Assembly (NCBI RefSeq): GCF_017813395.1
Contig: NZ_JAGIZB010000008.1
Coordinates: 124,001 to 188,000, forward strand
Reading direction: 5' to 3'
DNA length: 64,000 nucleotides
Origin: Pararoseomonas baculiformis
GTDB lineage: Bacteria > Pseudomonadota > Alphaproteobacteria > Acetobacterales > Acetobacteraceae
Both the position numbers and the translations under genes were made by a program. The notes below the pieces were generated by a model, which saw only the letters and a program-made list of their open reading frames with translations, searched no databases and was not told where the DNA came from. Shown one piece after another: positions 42,808-51,793 of the stretch. Position 1 is the stretch's first letter, and every line of letters begins with the position of its first letter.

Positions 42808-43794
42808 TCAGCGCCGGCCGAGGACGCGCAGCAGCGCGGCGACCATCACGGCCGCGAAGATCCCGGCCAGGATGAGGGTTGTGCTGACGCCATCCCCGTC
42901 GTCCGGGCCGGCGGGCGGCTGGGGCCGCGGGGCCGGGGCGGCATCGGGCAGGTTGTCGCAGCTTCCACGGACATTGCTCGGGCGCGGCTCGGGCAGGGCC
43001 ATGGCCCGCGCCTTCACGGCGGGGGAAAGCTGGGGAAACACGTCGATCCCGGCAATGTCGCGCAGCTCGTCCAGCGAGACGGCGCGCCAGGCGAGGCCGG
43101 GCTCGTTCGGCGCCAGATAGGCCGCGGCCTGGCCCCGGCGGGGCAGGTACACCGCCTTGTAAAGTGAGGTTGGAACGAGGACGCGGCCATTGAGGCGGAG
43201 GAGGTTTCCGCCCTCGAAGACCGGGCCGGTGACGACGAAGACCTCGCCCTCCTCCATGGCTAGCTCCCGAACCGTGCTCTCGACCCCCTCCCACAGGCAG
43301 CGGTTCATGCCGGGATTCTGCGGGACGATGTTGGCCAGGCTGAAGCTCTCGGCCTGGGCGCTGGGCGTGGGCATGTTGCCCGAGGGCGCCATATGGCCTC
43401 GGTCATAGCCGGAGCGGGCATAGTCGGAGAGGCGGGAACGCTCGTCCTCGGGGAGGGCGTCCTCGGCGTGGAAGCGGTCGTCGCGCTCGACCTGGCGGGC
43501 GCGCTGGATGCTGGCACGTGTCAGGCGCTCCGCGGCCGCGAGGGGCGTGCGGGAGATGCCGCTGTGAATGACGGCGAAGGCCTCGTAGCAGAGGGTGCGC
43601 GTCTGGGCGGCAAGCTGCGGGCGGGTGATGGCCGGGGGTACGCCGCCGGGGTGGTGGGGCCGGCAGTTGGAATCCTGCGCCCCGGCGGGCACGGGCGGAA
43701 GGGCAAGAGAAGCGGCCGCGAGCGCGACGGCCGCGGCCGCCACGCGCCCCCACCCCGTCGCACAGGCCGCCCGGCCCTTCCTCCACCGCCTCAT
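42808..43794 (-). CDS. Exported DNA/RNA non-specific endonuclease (NUC1 family) with membrane tail
   Basis: This 328-residue protein has an N-terminal signal (about residues 15-38, ending VPAGAQ). The NUC1 domain carries the catalytic YDRGHMAPSGNM (His general base), NIVPQNPGMNRCLWEG (Asn metal ligand) and a later VVTGPVF block. Residues about 275-300 are Pro-rich, and the C terminus is one membrane helix (LILAGIFAAVMVAALLRVLG). The enzyme would thus be periplasmic but anchored. It could degrade incoming nucleic acid for nutrition or in defence. It is followed by the 84-residue gene. Confidence 0.85.
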   Translation of the reverse strand: MRRWRKGRAACATGWGRVAAAAVALAAASLALPPVPAGAQDSNCRPHHPGGVPPAITRPQLAAQTRTLCYEAFAVIHSGISRTPLAAAERLTRASIQRARQVERDDRFHAEDALPEDERSRLSDYARSGYDRGHMAPSGNMPTPSAQAESFSLANIVPQNPGMNRCLWEGVESTVRELAMEEGEVFVVTGPVFEGGNLLRLNGRVLVPTSLYKAVYLPRRGQAAAYLAPNEPGLAWRAVSLDELRDIAGIDVFPQLSPAVKARAMALPEPRPSNVRGSCDNLPDAAPAPRPQPPAGPDDGDGVSTTLILAGIFAAVMVAALLRVLGRR

Positions 43795-43799
43795 CCGTC

Positions 43800-44663
43800 T
43801 CAGTCCCGGAAGACCACGGTGCGGGCGCCGTTGAGCAGGATCCGGTCCTCCAGCTGCCAGAGCAGGGCACGGGAGAGCACGCGGCGCTCGATGTCCCGTC
43901 CCTGGCGGACCAGGTCGTCCGGCGTGTCGTTATGGCTGCAGCGCTCCACGTCCTGCTCGATGATGGGGCCCTCATCCAGGTCCGCGGTCACGAAATGGGC
44001 GGTCGCGCCGATCAGCTTCACGCCGCGCGCATGGGCCTGGTGATAGGGGCGCGCGCCCTTGAAGCCCGGCAGGAAGGAGTGATGGATATTGATGCAGCGC
44101 CCGGCCAGCTTGGCGGCCAGCCCGTCCGAGAGCACCTGCATGTAGCGGGCCAGGATCACCAGCTCCGCCCCGGTCTCGCGGATCACCCGCCAGACCTCGG
44201 CCTCCTGCTCCAGCTTGGTCTGCTTGGTGACCGGCAGGTAGTGGAAGGGCACCCCGGTGAAATCCAGGTGCTGGTAAGTCTCGCGCCCGTGGTTGGAGAT
44301 GATCCCGACGAGATCCATGGGCAGCTCGCCCAGGCGCCAGCGATAGAGGATGTCCGCCAGGCAGTGATCGAATTTTGAAACGAGAACGATCACCTTCCGC
44401 CGCTCGGCCCGGTCGCGCAGGGCGAATTGCATGGAGAAGCGGTCGGCCACCGCGTCCAGCCCGGCCCGCAGGGCCGGCACGTCCAGCGCATCCTCCGGGT
44501 GGTCCAGCGTGATGCGGGCGAAGAAGCGGCGCGTTTCCACGTCGTCGTATTGCTGGGCCTCACGGATATTACCGCCATGCTCGAAGATGGTGGTGGCCAC
44601 GGCGGCCACGATGCCCGGGCGGTTCGGGCAGGACAGGGTAAGGACGTGCTCGGGGCGGGGCAT
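43800..44663 (-). CDS. purU: Formyltetrahydrofolate deformylase
   Basis: PurU hydrolyses 10-formyl-THF to formate and THF and so balances one-carbon pools and feeds formate to PurT. The 287-residue protein has an N-terminal ACT domain ([20 protein letters not shown]) and a formyltransferase domain with the catalytic [19 protein letters not shown] and [20 protein letters not shown] (Asn/His/Asp triad). ATG 44663 (MPRPEHVL) fits the family; the frame is open upstream. It is 5 bases before the nuclease gene. Confidence 0.95.
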   Translation of the reverse strand: MPRPEHVLTLSCPNRPGIVAAVATTIFEHGGNIREAQQYDDVETRRFFARITLDHPEDALDVPALRAGLDAVADRFSMQFALRDRAERRKVIVLVSKFDHCLADILYRWRLGELPMDLVGIISNHGRETYQHLDFTGVPFHYLPVTKQTKLEQEAEVWRVIRETGAELVILARYMQVLSDGLAAKLAGRCINIHHSFLPGFKGARPYHQAHARGVKLIGATAHFVTADLDEGPIIEQDVERCSHNDTPDDLVRQGRDIERRVLSRALLWQLEDRILLNGARTVVFRD

Positions 44664-44758
44664 GCAGGACTCACGGGATGGCAGCGCGCCGGGACCCGGC
44701 ACGCGCATCCTGCCCTTGCCACCAAGGGCCGCTTCGGGCCAGCCCCCGGGCCGGGCGC

Positions 44759-45190
44759 TCAGCCCGTCGCCACGTAGTCGCGCAGCGCGGCCGCCTCGCC
44801 CACCGCCGCCTCGATCCGGGCCTTCACCAGATCCCCGATCGAGATGATCCCGTGGAGCTTCCCCCCTTCCAGCACGGGCAGGTGGCGGACGCGGCGATCG
44901 GTCATCATCTCAAGCGCCTGCTCGATCGTGGTTTCGGGCGTGACCGTATAGAGGATGCGGGTCATGGCATCCGCGGCGGTCAGGGTCTCGGTCATCCCCT
45001 CCTCCTCGGCGAAGACGCGGACGATGTCCCGTTCGGAGATGATGCCCACCGGCGGGGCGTCCCCCTCGCAGACCAGGGCGGCGCCGATACGGTGGCGCAC
45101 CAGGGTCCGGGCCACCTCCCCCAGCTTCTCGCCGGGCTTCACGTTCACCACCTCCCGGCCCTTGCTCCGCAGGATTGACGCGACGGTCAT
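44759..45190 (-). CDS. CBS domain pair protein
   Basis: This is a 143-residue stand-alone protein with two CBS motifs ([20 protein letters not shown] with [10 protein letters not shown], and [20 protein letters not shown] with [10 protein letters not shown]). CBS pairs bind adenosyl ligands such as AMP, ATP or SAM and report energy state. Start ATG 45190 is chosen; six residues more are possible from 45208. The ribosome site GGAGG is inside a hairpin that ends at the start codon, so translation may be controlled. Partner unknown. Confidence 0.87.
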   Translation of the reverse strand: MTVASILRSKGREVVNVKPGEKLGEVARTLVRHRIGAALVCEGDAPPVGIISERDIVRVFAEEEGMTETLTAADAMTRILYTVTPETTIEQALEMMTDRRVRHLPVLEGGKLHGIISIGDLVKARIEAAVGEAAALRDYVATG

Positions 45191-45230
45191 GGCTGCCTCC
45201 ACCGGCATAACATGCAGGATGGTGGCAGCC
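45191..45230 (-). promoter_or_regulatory. Leader hairpin that encloses the ribosome binding site of the CBS gene
   Basis: In the minus-strand message GGCTGC...CACC pairs with GGTG...GCAGCC, the latter directly before the ATG. The GGAGG of the binding site lies at the bulge of this arm. The loop contains GCATGTTATGC, itself an imperfect palindrome. The geometry suggests a translational switch or a thermosensor-like element, if transcription starts upstream of 45230. Confidence 0.35.
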
Positions 45231-45304
45231 GGCCAGGGGGCGCGGGCAAGCGGAAAGAGTGGCTCTCACAGCGGCGTGAAGGCGCTGCCGAACGGGGCGG
45301 CGCT

Positions 45305-47086
45305 TCACGTCGCCACGGGGTCGGGCTTCTTCGTCTCCGGGCCTGAAAGCTGGGTTCGCACAAGTTCCGCGAAGCGCCCGCCCAGCGCCACCAGCTCGCT
45401 GAAACTGCCGCGCTCGACGATCTTGCCATGCTCGAACACCAGGATCTCGTCGGCATCGCGGATGGTGGAGAGGCGATGGGCGATGATGAAGGTGGTGCGC
45501 CCGTTCATCAGCACCTGCAGCGCCTTCTGCACCCGCGCCTCCGTGGCCGCGTCCAGGGCGCTGGTCGCCTCGTCCAGAATGAGGATCGGCGGATCCTTCA
45601 TCAGGGCGCGGGCGATGGACAGGCGCTGCTTCTGCCCGCCGGAAAGGCTCGCTCCGCGCTCCCCCACCCGTGTGTCGTAGCCCTGGGGCTGGCGGATGAT
45701 GAAGTCATGCGCCTCGGCCATGCGGCAGGCCTGCTCGATTTCCTCCTGCGTCGCATCCGGGCGGCCGATCAGCAGGTTCTCGCGGATGGTTCGGTTGAAC
45801 AGCATGGCATCCTGGAACACCACGCCGACATTCCGCCGCAGGCTCTCCAGCGAGATGTCCCGGAGGTCATGGCCGTCGATGGTGATCCTGCCATCCACCG
45901 GGTCCCACAGGCGCTGCAGCAGCGACATGGCCGTGGACTTGCCCGCGCCGGTCTGACCCACCAGGGCCACGGTCTTCCCGGGCGCCGCCTCGAAGCTCAC
46001 ATCGTTCAGGATCAACCCGCCGCCGGGATAGCCGAAGGCGACATGCTCGAACACCACCTCGCCCTGAGCCCGCGGAAGATCGAGCGCGCCGGGCTTCTCC
46101 GGCACGCTGGTACGGGCATCAAGAACGGAGAAGACCTCCCGCAGGCCGGGCACCTGCATCAGCAGCCGGGAAACGAAGCCTACCGCTCCCTCCAGCCGGC
46201 CGATCAGCATGGTGGCGAAGCCCATGAAGGTGACGATCTCGCCCACGCTGGCTTGGCCGTTCATGTGCAGCCAGGTACCGAGCATGAAAATGGTGATCAC
46301 GCTGATCGTGCTCGCGGAACTCGTGAGCACCGACACCACCGCCCACCAGTTCAGCACGGGAAACTGGTGGTCCAGCACCTGCCGCATGATATCGCCGAAC
46401 AGCTTCGCCTCGGCCGTTATGCGCGTGAAGGATTGCACCACCACCACGTTGGAGAGCGCATCCTGCGCATTGCCGGCCAGGCGGCTCTGGTAATCCTCCA
46501 CCTTCTCCTGCGCTTCCTGGGTCCGGCTGACCACGAAGGCAGCAACGATGATGAAGACGATCACCAGCGCCAGCAGCACGAGAGCCAGCCGCCAGTTCAT
46601 GAGGAAGGTCAGGGGCAGCAGCACAAGGCCAGTGATGAAGGTGACAAGGTGCTCGCGGAAGAAGGAAAGCCATATCGCGAAGAGGTGGTCCGTGCCCACC
46701 AGCATGATTTTCATCAGCCGGCCGGAAGCCGTGTCCCCGTGAAAGGAGAGCGGCATGGCGAGCACATGCTGGAAATAGCGGTGCATCACGGCCAGCCGGT
46801 TGCGGTGCGCCATGCGGTCCGCCAGGAGGCTGACCGCGACATTGGCCGCTATCCCGGTAAGGCCGACCGCCGCCCAGACCACGAGGAGGGAGATGGCCTG
46901 GCGCCACACCTCATCCTCGGGCAGCCGGCTCGCGCTGGAGAGCACGTCCACCACACGGCCGAACAGCACAGGCTCAAGGAACTGCAGCCCGGCGAGGGCC
47001 AGGGCGGCCAAAGCCAGCCCCATGGCCACCCACTTGTCGGGGGCAAGCAGCCCGAGCACCCGTGCATAGGTCTGCAGAAACCCCAT
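45305..47086 (-). CDS. ndvA: ABC exporter, NdvA/ChvA type (glucan exporter)
   Basis: This is a 593-residue half-transporter with a six-helix membrane domain and an ATPase domain. Walker A is GQTGAGKST, the signature is LSGGQKQR and Walker B is ILILDEATSALDA. It matches the NdvA/ChvA group in the N-terminal RVLGLLAPDKWVAMGLALAA and in length (about 590). These proteins export cyclic beta-1,2-glucan. No NdvB synthase is present in the window; the mdoGH genes at 15-19 kb make the linear type. It may instead export another polymer. Start 47086 fits the family. Confidence 0.8.
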   Translation of the reverse strand: MGFLQTYARVLGLLAPDKWVAMGLALAALALAGLQFLEPVLFGRVVDVLSSASRLPEDEVWRQAISLLVVWAAVGLTGIAANVAVSLLADRMAHRNRLAVMHRYFQHVLAMPLSFHGDTASGRLMKIMLVGTDHLFAIWLSFFREHLVTFITGLVLLPLTFLMNWRLALVLLALVIVFIIVAAFVVSRTQEAQEKVEDYQSRLAGNAQDALSNVVVVQSFTRITAEAKLFGDIMRQVLDHQFPVLNWWAVVSVLTSSASTISVITIFMLGTWLHMNGQASVGEIVTFMGFATMLIGRLEGAVGFVSRLLMQVPGLREVFSVLDARTSVPEKPGALDLPRAQGEVVFEHVAFGYPGGGLILNDVSFEAAPGKTVALVGQTGAGKSTAMSLLQRLWDPVDGRITIDGHDLRDISLESLRRNVGVVFQDAMLFNRTIRENLLIGRPDATQEEIEQACRMAEAHDFIIRQPQGYDTRVGERGASLSGGQKQRLSIARALMKDPPILILDEATSALDAATEARVQKALQVLMNGRTTFIIAHRLSTIRDADEILVFEHGKIVERGSFSELVALGGRFAELVRTQLSGPETKKPDPVAT

Positions 47087-47279
47087 GCCCTTCCGTTCCC
47101 CTTCGCAGGCCGCCGAACCCGAACACGGGGCGAACGCCACAGCGCGGGATCGGATGCAGCAGGGAAGGACGGTCGGCTTGCCCTTGCAAGGAGGGCCGAG
47201 GCACGGCACCTGTTCCCCCGAACGGCCGCGACTCGAAGAAGGGGATAACCCCGCCTGCGGCACCCTTGAGGAGGATGTC

Positions 47280-48281
47280 ATGACCCTGTCCCGCCGCGCG
47301 GCCCTCGCCGCGCCCGCCCTCGCGCTCCTGCCCGGCCTCGCCCGCGCGCAATCCGGGGCCTCCGCCTATCCCACCCGGCCCGTGCGGCTCGTCGTGCCCT
47401 TCACCCCGGCCGGGACCACCGATGTGGCGGCGCGGATCATGGCCGAGCGGCTCCAGTCCCGCCTCGGCCAGCCCTTCACGGTGGAGAACCGCCCGGGCGC
47501 CGGCGGCAATGTGGGCTCGGACTTCGTCGCGAAGGCGGAGCCGGACGGCTACACGCTGCTGATGCAGACCGTCTCCAGCGGCGCGATCAACTACACGCTC
47601 TATGAGGGCCGCATCCCCTACAAGCCGGACGACCTGGTCGAGGTGGGGCTGGTGACGCGAGTGCCGAACGTGATCTTCGTCACCCCTTCCCTGCCCGTGA
47701 AGACCCTCCGGGAACTGGTGGCCTATGCGAAGGCCAACCCGAACAAGCTGAATTTCGGTTCCTCGGGCGCCGGCACCTCGCTGCACGTCACGGGCGAGCT
47801 GCTGAAGATGGAAGCGGGCGTGCAGATCGCCCATGTTCCCTTCCGCGGCGCCGGCCCCATGATGATCGACGTGATGGCCGGGCGCATCGAGGTAGGGGTG
47901 GACAACCTGCCCTCCGCCATCGGCCATATCCGGGACGGGCGCCTGCGAGCCCTGGCCGTAACCACGAAGTCCCGCACCCCGGCCCTGCCCGATGTGCCCA
48001 CCACCGCCGAGGAAGGTTTCCCCGGCGTGGAGGCCACGGGCTGGTTCGGCATCCAGGCGCCGGCCCGCACCCCCCGCCCCATCGTGGAGAAGCTGGGGGC
48101 GGAGATCGACGCTATCCTCAAGGAGCCGGCCACGAAGGCGAAGATCGCCGATCTGGGCGGCATGACCCCCGACCTGACTCCGGATGGCGGCACCTCGCCC
48201 GCCGCCTACACCAACTTCGTGCGGGCCGAGATCCGCAAATGGGGTGACGTGGTCCGGAAGTCGGGCGCACAGGTGGAGTAA
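47280..48281 (+). CDS. Bug/TctC family receptor, first of a tandem pair
   Basis: This 333-residue periplasmic receptor starts MTLSRRAALAAPALALLPGL, a signal with two arginines cleaved near ARAQ. Bug blocks: VRLVVPFTPAGTTDVAARIM, VENRPGAGGNVGSDFVAKA, IAHVPFRGAGPMMIDVMAG. It is divergent from ndvA by 193 bases, and its neighbour 5 bases downstream is a second Bug gene. GAGGAGG lies just upstream of the ATG. Ligand: carboxylate or amino-acid-like by family; unknown here. Confidence 0.9.
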   Translation: MTLSRRAALAAPALALLPGLARAQSGASAYPTRPVRLVVPFTPAGTTDVAARIMAERLQSRLGQPFTVENRPGAGGNVGSDFVAKAEPDGYTLLMQTVSSGAINYTLYEGRIPYKPDDLVEVGLVTRVPNVIFVTPSLPVKTLRELVAYAKANPNKLNFGSSGAGTSLHVTGELLKMEAGVQIAHVPFRGAGPMMIDVMAGRIEVGVDNLPSAIGHIRDGRLRALAVTTKSRTPALPDVPTTAEEGFPGVEATGWFGIQAPARTPRPIVEKLGAEIDAILKEPATKAKIADLGGMTPDLTPDGGTSPAAYTNFVRAEIRKWGDVVRKSGAQVE

Positions 48282-48286
48282 ACCAG

Positions 48287-49273
48287 ATGACGCTAGGACC
48301 CATCACGCGGCGCAGCACGCTGCTTGCCCTGCCCGCCCTCGCCGCCCCGGCAACGCTGCGGGCGCAGGGATCCAACTATCCAAGCCGCTCCATCCGCATG
48401 GTTGTTCCCTTCCCCGCGGGTGGCGCGACGGACCTGACGGCGCGGGTGGTGTCCGAGCGTCTGGCCACCCTGCTCGGCCAGCCCGTGGTGATCGACAATC
48501 GCCCGGGCGCGGGTGGCAACATCGGCAGCGACATGGTCGCGAAGGCCGACCCGGATGGCTACACGCTGCTGACCTGCACCATCGGCACGGCCAGCATCAA
48601 CCAGTTCCTTTACACGCGCCTGCCCTATGACCCGGCCAAGGACCTGACGAGCATCGCGCTGATCAACGAGGTGGCGAACGTCATCGCCGTCAGCGCGAGC
48701 TCCCCGCACCGGACGCTGCAAGACCTCCTGACTGCCGCGAAGGCCAAGCCGGGGGAGCTGAACTACGGGACACCGGGCAACGGGACCTCCGGCCATCTGA
48801 GCGGTGAGTACCTGAAGACCAAGACGGGGGTGAACCTCACTCATATCCCCTATCGGGGCACCTCCCAGATCGTCCCCGACCTCCTGGCCGGGCGCGTGGA
48901 CCTCTCGGTCGACAATCTTCCGAGCTACCTGCCCCATATCAGGGAGGGCCGCCTGCGCGCCCTGGCCGTGACCTCGGCGAACCGCTGGTTCTCCCTTCCG
49001 GAGGTGCCGACGGTGCAGGAGGCTGGCGTCTCGGGCTTCGAGGCGGTGGCCTGGTTCGGCTTCCAGGCCCCGGCCCGCACCCCGCGCCCGATCGTCGAGA
49101 GGCTGTCGGGGCTCGTGGCCCAGATCCTGGCCGAGCCGGCCGTGGTCGAGCGGTTGCGCGAGATCGGCAGCAACCCGAAGCCCCTCGGCCCGGCCGAGTT
49201 CGACCGCTACATCGCCGCCGAGAATGACAAATGGCGCGAGGTGGTGAAGGCGGCCGGGGCAAAGCTCGACTGA
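48287..49273 (+). CDS. Bug/TctC family receptor, second of a tandem pair
   Basis: This is a 328-residue receptor with signal MTLGPITRRSTLLALPALAA (cleavage near LRAQ). It keeps IRMVVPFPAGGATDLTARVV, IDNRPGAGGNIGSDMVAKAD and LTHIPYRGTSQIVPDLLAG. It starts 5 bases after the upstream Bug stop. The C-terminal FQAPARTPRPIVE stretch is shared with the first copy, so the pair arose by duplication and then diverged. No TctAB membrane genes are near. Confidence 0.9.
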   Translation: MTLGPITRRSTLLALPALAAPATLRAQGSNYPSRSIRMVVPFPAGGATDLTARVVSERLATLLGQPVVIDNRPGAGGNIGSDMVAKADPDGYTLLTCTIGTASINQFLYTRLPYDPAKDLTSIALINEVANVIAVSASSPHRTLQDLLTAAKAKPGELNYGTPGNGTSGHLSGEYLKTKTGVNLTHIPYRGTSQIVPDLLAGRVDLSVDNLPSYLPHIREGRLRALAVTSANRWFSLPEVPTVQEAGVSGFEAVAWFGFQAPARTPRPIVERLSGLVAQILAEPAVVERLREIGSNPKPLGPAEFDRYIAAENDKWREVVKAAGAKLD

Positions 49274-49286
49274 TCCGGCAGGCGGC

Positions 49287-49314
49287 GGCCCGGGGAAGCG
49301 CCTTTCCCCGGGCC
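49287..49314. terminator. Bidirectional hairpin between convergent genes
   Basis: GGCCCGGGGAA and TTCCCCGGGCC form an 11-base-pair stem with a six-base loop. It lies between the second Bug gene (plus) and the end of the GST gene (minus). Confidence 0.5.
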
Positions 49315-49328
49315 CCGTCTCAGGCGGC

Positions 49329-49994
49329 TCAGAACTCCGCCTCTACCTCCAGCTCATGGATCGGGGGCTCCGGCTCCTCCTTCGCGGCGGCCACCCACTC
49401 CGCCATCGGCGCCCATTCCATCACGGTCCGGGCATAGGCGGCGCAGCCCCCCTCCAGCTTCACGTCATAGGTGAGAAAGCGGGTCACCACGGGGGCGTAC
49501 ATGGCGTCCCCCATGCAGGGGCTCTCCCCGAAAAGCCAGGGACCACCCCAGTTTCCCAGGCAGTCCCGCCAGATGGAGAGGATACGGTCGATATCGGCCC
49601 GGGGCCCGGCCCATACCCGGAAGCCCTGCCGATGCGCCCGCAGATTCATCGGCAGGGAGGCCCGGAGCGCCTGGAAGCCCGCATGCATCTCGCCGGAGAT
49701 GGAGCGGCACCGGGCACGCGCCGCCCGGTCCCGGGGCAATAGCCCTGCCTCGGGGCGGATCTCGTCCAGGTAGCCGGCGATCGCCATCGTGTCCCAGATC
49801 CGCAGATCCTCATGCAGCAGGCAGGGGATGCGGATCGAGGATGCCTGGAGGAGCAGTTCCGCCCGTGCCACGGCATCCTCGATGTCCACCCTTTCCACCC
49901 GGAAGTCGAGCCCGGCCAGCCGTGCCAGGAGAAAGCCGCGCAGCGACCAGGATGAGTAGTTTCGGCTGCTGATCAGGAGCCGGGCCTGTTCCAT
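49329..49994 (-). CDS. Glutathione S-transferase
   Basis: This is a 221-residue GST with an N-terminal thioredoxin-fold domain (ARLLISSRNYSSWSLRGFLL, catalytic Ser/Tyr at NYSSWS) and a helical C-terminal domain. The block IPCLLHEDLRIWDTMAIAGYLDE carries the cis-Pro and the SNAIL-like GSH site (here WDTMAI). It matches the group of GSTs with the NYSSWSLR start. ATG 49994 begins at this motif; the longer frame from 50198 adds unrelated residues. Detoxification or isomerase role; substrate unknown. Confidence 0.85.
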   Translation of the reverse strand: MEQARLLISSRNYSSWSLRGFLLARLAGLDFRVERVDIEDAVARAELLLQASSIRIPCLLHEDLRIWDTMAIAGYLDEIRPEAGLLPRDRAARARCRSISGEMHAGFQALRASLPMNLRAHRQGFRVWAGPRADIDRILSIWRDCLGNWGGPWLFGESPCMGDAMYAPVVTRFLTYDVKLEGGCAAYARTVMEWAPMAEWVAAAKEEPEPPIHELEVEAEF

Positions 49995-50231
49995 CGCGTA
50001 AATTCCCCTTGCCGGCGCCATTTCCCGCGGGCGCCCAGGGCTTTGCATGCCAGAACCGTTCCAGCCCTTCCTTGAGCCAGCGCAAGGGACAGAGAGGCTC
50101 CCGGCCCGGCAGCTGGAGCCTGGGCGTTGACCCGGACGTGCGAAGTCACCACCATACGGAACCGTGAGCAAACCAGAAGCGTGGTATGGCCGTTCCAATC
50201 ACATGCGCCTGAACCGACCGTTCCCGACTGC

Positions 50232-51461
50232 ATGATCTACCAGCTCTGGCAGGCGCAGCAGGATATCCAGTTCCCTATCCAGGCCTTCGCGGAAAGCGCT
50301 GGCCGGCTTCTGCGGCACTGGGAGCCACTGACGGCCACCTTCCCGCTCGCCGCCCCTCTCCTCCGCAGCGCCAGCGCCACCATGGAAATGGTTGCCCAGG
50401 CCCGCACCACCCACACCCGCCCCTCATACGGCTTCACCACCGCCCGGGTGGGAAACCGGGAGGTTGAGGTCACGGAGGAGGTGGTGGACGAGACGCCCTT
50501 CGGCAGCCTTCTCCGCTTCGCCAAGGACAGCCCGGTCCAGCAGCCGCGTATCCTGGTGGTCGCGCCGATGTCCGGGCATTTCTCCACCCTGCTGCGCGGC
50601 ACGGTGGAGGTGCTGCTGCCTGATCACGATGTCTACATCACGGATTGGGTGAACGCCCGGGACATCCCCCTCTCCGCCGGGGAATTCGGCTTCGACGACT
50701 TCACGGACCACATCATCCGCTTCCTGGAGGTGATCGGGCCCGGCGGTCATGTCCTTGCCGTCTGCCAGCCCGCGCCCGCCACCCTCGCCGCCGTCTCCAT
50801 CATGGCGGAGGACCGCAACCGCGCCACCCCCGCCACCATGACGCTGATGGCCGGGCCGATCGACACCCGAGTCAGCCCGACCAAGGTGAACGAGCTGGCG
50901 AACTCCAAGCCCATCGGCTGGTTCGAGCGGAACCTGATCGGCACCGTGCCGGCGCGCTATGCCGGCGCCGGGCGCCGGGTCTATCCCGGCGCGGTCCAGC
51001 TGCAGGCCTTCATGTCCATGAACATGGACCGGCACCTGAAGGCGCACCGGACCCAGTTCGACAACATCGTCGCCGGCAATACCGAGGCGGCAGAGGCCCA
51101 CCGGCGCTTCTACGATGAGTATTTCGCGGTCATGGACCTGCCGGCGGAATACTACCTGGAGACCGTGCGCCGCATCTTCCAGGATCATGACCTGCCCCGC
51201 GGGGAGCTGATCCATCGGGGCCGGGTTGTCCGCCCCGAGGCCATCCGCCGCACGGCGCTGATGACGGTGGAGGGCGAGCGGGACGATATCTGCGCCGTCG
51301 GTCAAACCATGGCCGCGCTGGATCTCTGCCCCAATATCCCCCTGGCCAACCGCCACCACCACCTGCAGACCGGTGCAGGCCATTACGGGGTGTTCAGCGG
51401 GCGGCGCTGGAAGAACGAGGTCTATCCCAAGGTGCGCGCCATGATCGAGGCGCATTCCTGA
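50232..51461 (+). CDS. phaZ: Intracellular polyhydroxyalkanoate depolymerase
   Basis: PhaZ mobilises stored poly(3-hydroxybutyrate). The 409-residue protein starts MIYQLWQAQQDIQFP, as in Ralstonia-type PhaZ1. The nucleophile is the cysteine Cys178 in AVCQPAPATLAAVS, in place of a lipase-box serine, which is the family feature. Other blocks are PMSGHFSTLLRGTVE and the C-terminal HHLQTGAGHYGVFSGRRW with the catalytic His. ATG 50232 is the family start; the frame is open upstream. It faces csbD across a terminator. A phasin-like gene occurs at 22745. Confidence 0.93.
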   Translation: MIYQLWQAQQDIQFPIQAFAESAGRLLRHWEPLTATFPLAAPLLRSASATMEMVAQARTTHTRPSYGFTTARVGNREVEVTEEVVDETPFGSLLRFAKDSPVQQPRILVVAPMSGHFSTLLRGTVEVLLPDHDVYITDWVNARDIPLSAGEFGFDDFTDHIIRFLEVIGPGGHVLAVCQPAPATLAAVSIMAEDRNRATPATMTLMAGPIDTRVSPTKVNELANSKPIGWFERNLIGTVPARYAGAGRRVYPGAVQLQAFMSMNMDRHLKAHRTQFDNIVAGNTEAAEAHRRFYDEYFAVMDLPAEYYLETVRRIFQDHDLPRGELIHRGRVVRPEAIRRTALMTVEGERDDICAVGQTMAALDLCPNIPLANRHHHLQTGAGHYGVFSGRRWKNEVYPKVRAMIEAHS

Positions 51462-51516
51462 GGCGCCAGGCGGTCCATCCCTCTACCTCAGGTGGGATTG
51501 GTGAGCGCAGCCATGG

Positions 51517-51548
51517 AAAAGGCGGGCCGTCCAGGGGACGACCCGCCT
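51517..51548 (-). terminator. Intrinsic terminator of csbD, usable by phaZ
   Basis: On the minus strand GGCGGGTCGTCC and GGACGGCCCGCC (one internal bulge) flank a short loop, followed by TTTTCC at 51520-51515. On the plus strand the same hairpin is followed by only two T residues, so it serves csbD best. Confidence 0.65.
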
Positions 51549-51569
51549 TCACCGATGGGTGCGCTGGTG

Positions 51570-51761
51570 TCAGCGAGTGTTGGTCGCGTCGCGCACCGCG
51601 TCCTTGGCGCCGCCAGCGGCGTTCTGGACCTTGCCCTCGGCGCGCTTGGCCGCGCCCTCGGCCTCCATCTTCTTGTCACCGACCGCCGCGCCAACATTCT
51701 CCTTGATGGCGCCGCCAGCCTGCTTGAGGGAACCCTCGACCCGATCCTTGTCGATCGCCAT
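51570..51761 (-). CDS. CsbD family stress protein
   Basis: This is a 63-residue hydrophilic protein, MAIDKDRVEGSLKQAGGAIK onward, with the CsbD repeats KQAGGAIKENVGAAVGD and KRAEGKVQNAAG. CsbD-like proteins accumulate in general stress; their biochemical role is not known. The ribosome site AGAGGAGATCGGTT is good. A promoter with EcfG-like spacing lies about 33 bases upstream. A terminator follows. It is a monocistronic unit. Confidence 0.9.
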   Translation of the reverse strand: MAIDKDRVEGSLKQAGGAIKENVGAAVGDKKMEAEGAAKRAEGKVQNAAGGAKDAVRDATNTR

Positions 51762-51793
51762 AACCGATCTCCTCTTGTTTAACCTGGATCAAG

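Noticed and set aside
40337-43120. 927-codon open frame on the plus strand opposite thrS and its upstream genes
   Set aside because: It mirrors thrS, the 84-aa gene and the start of the nuclease gene on the other strand; its translation is His/Arg/Gly-rich with no domain. It is a by-product of high G+C content.
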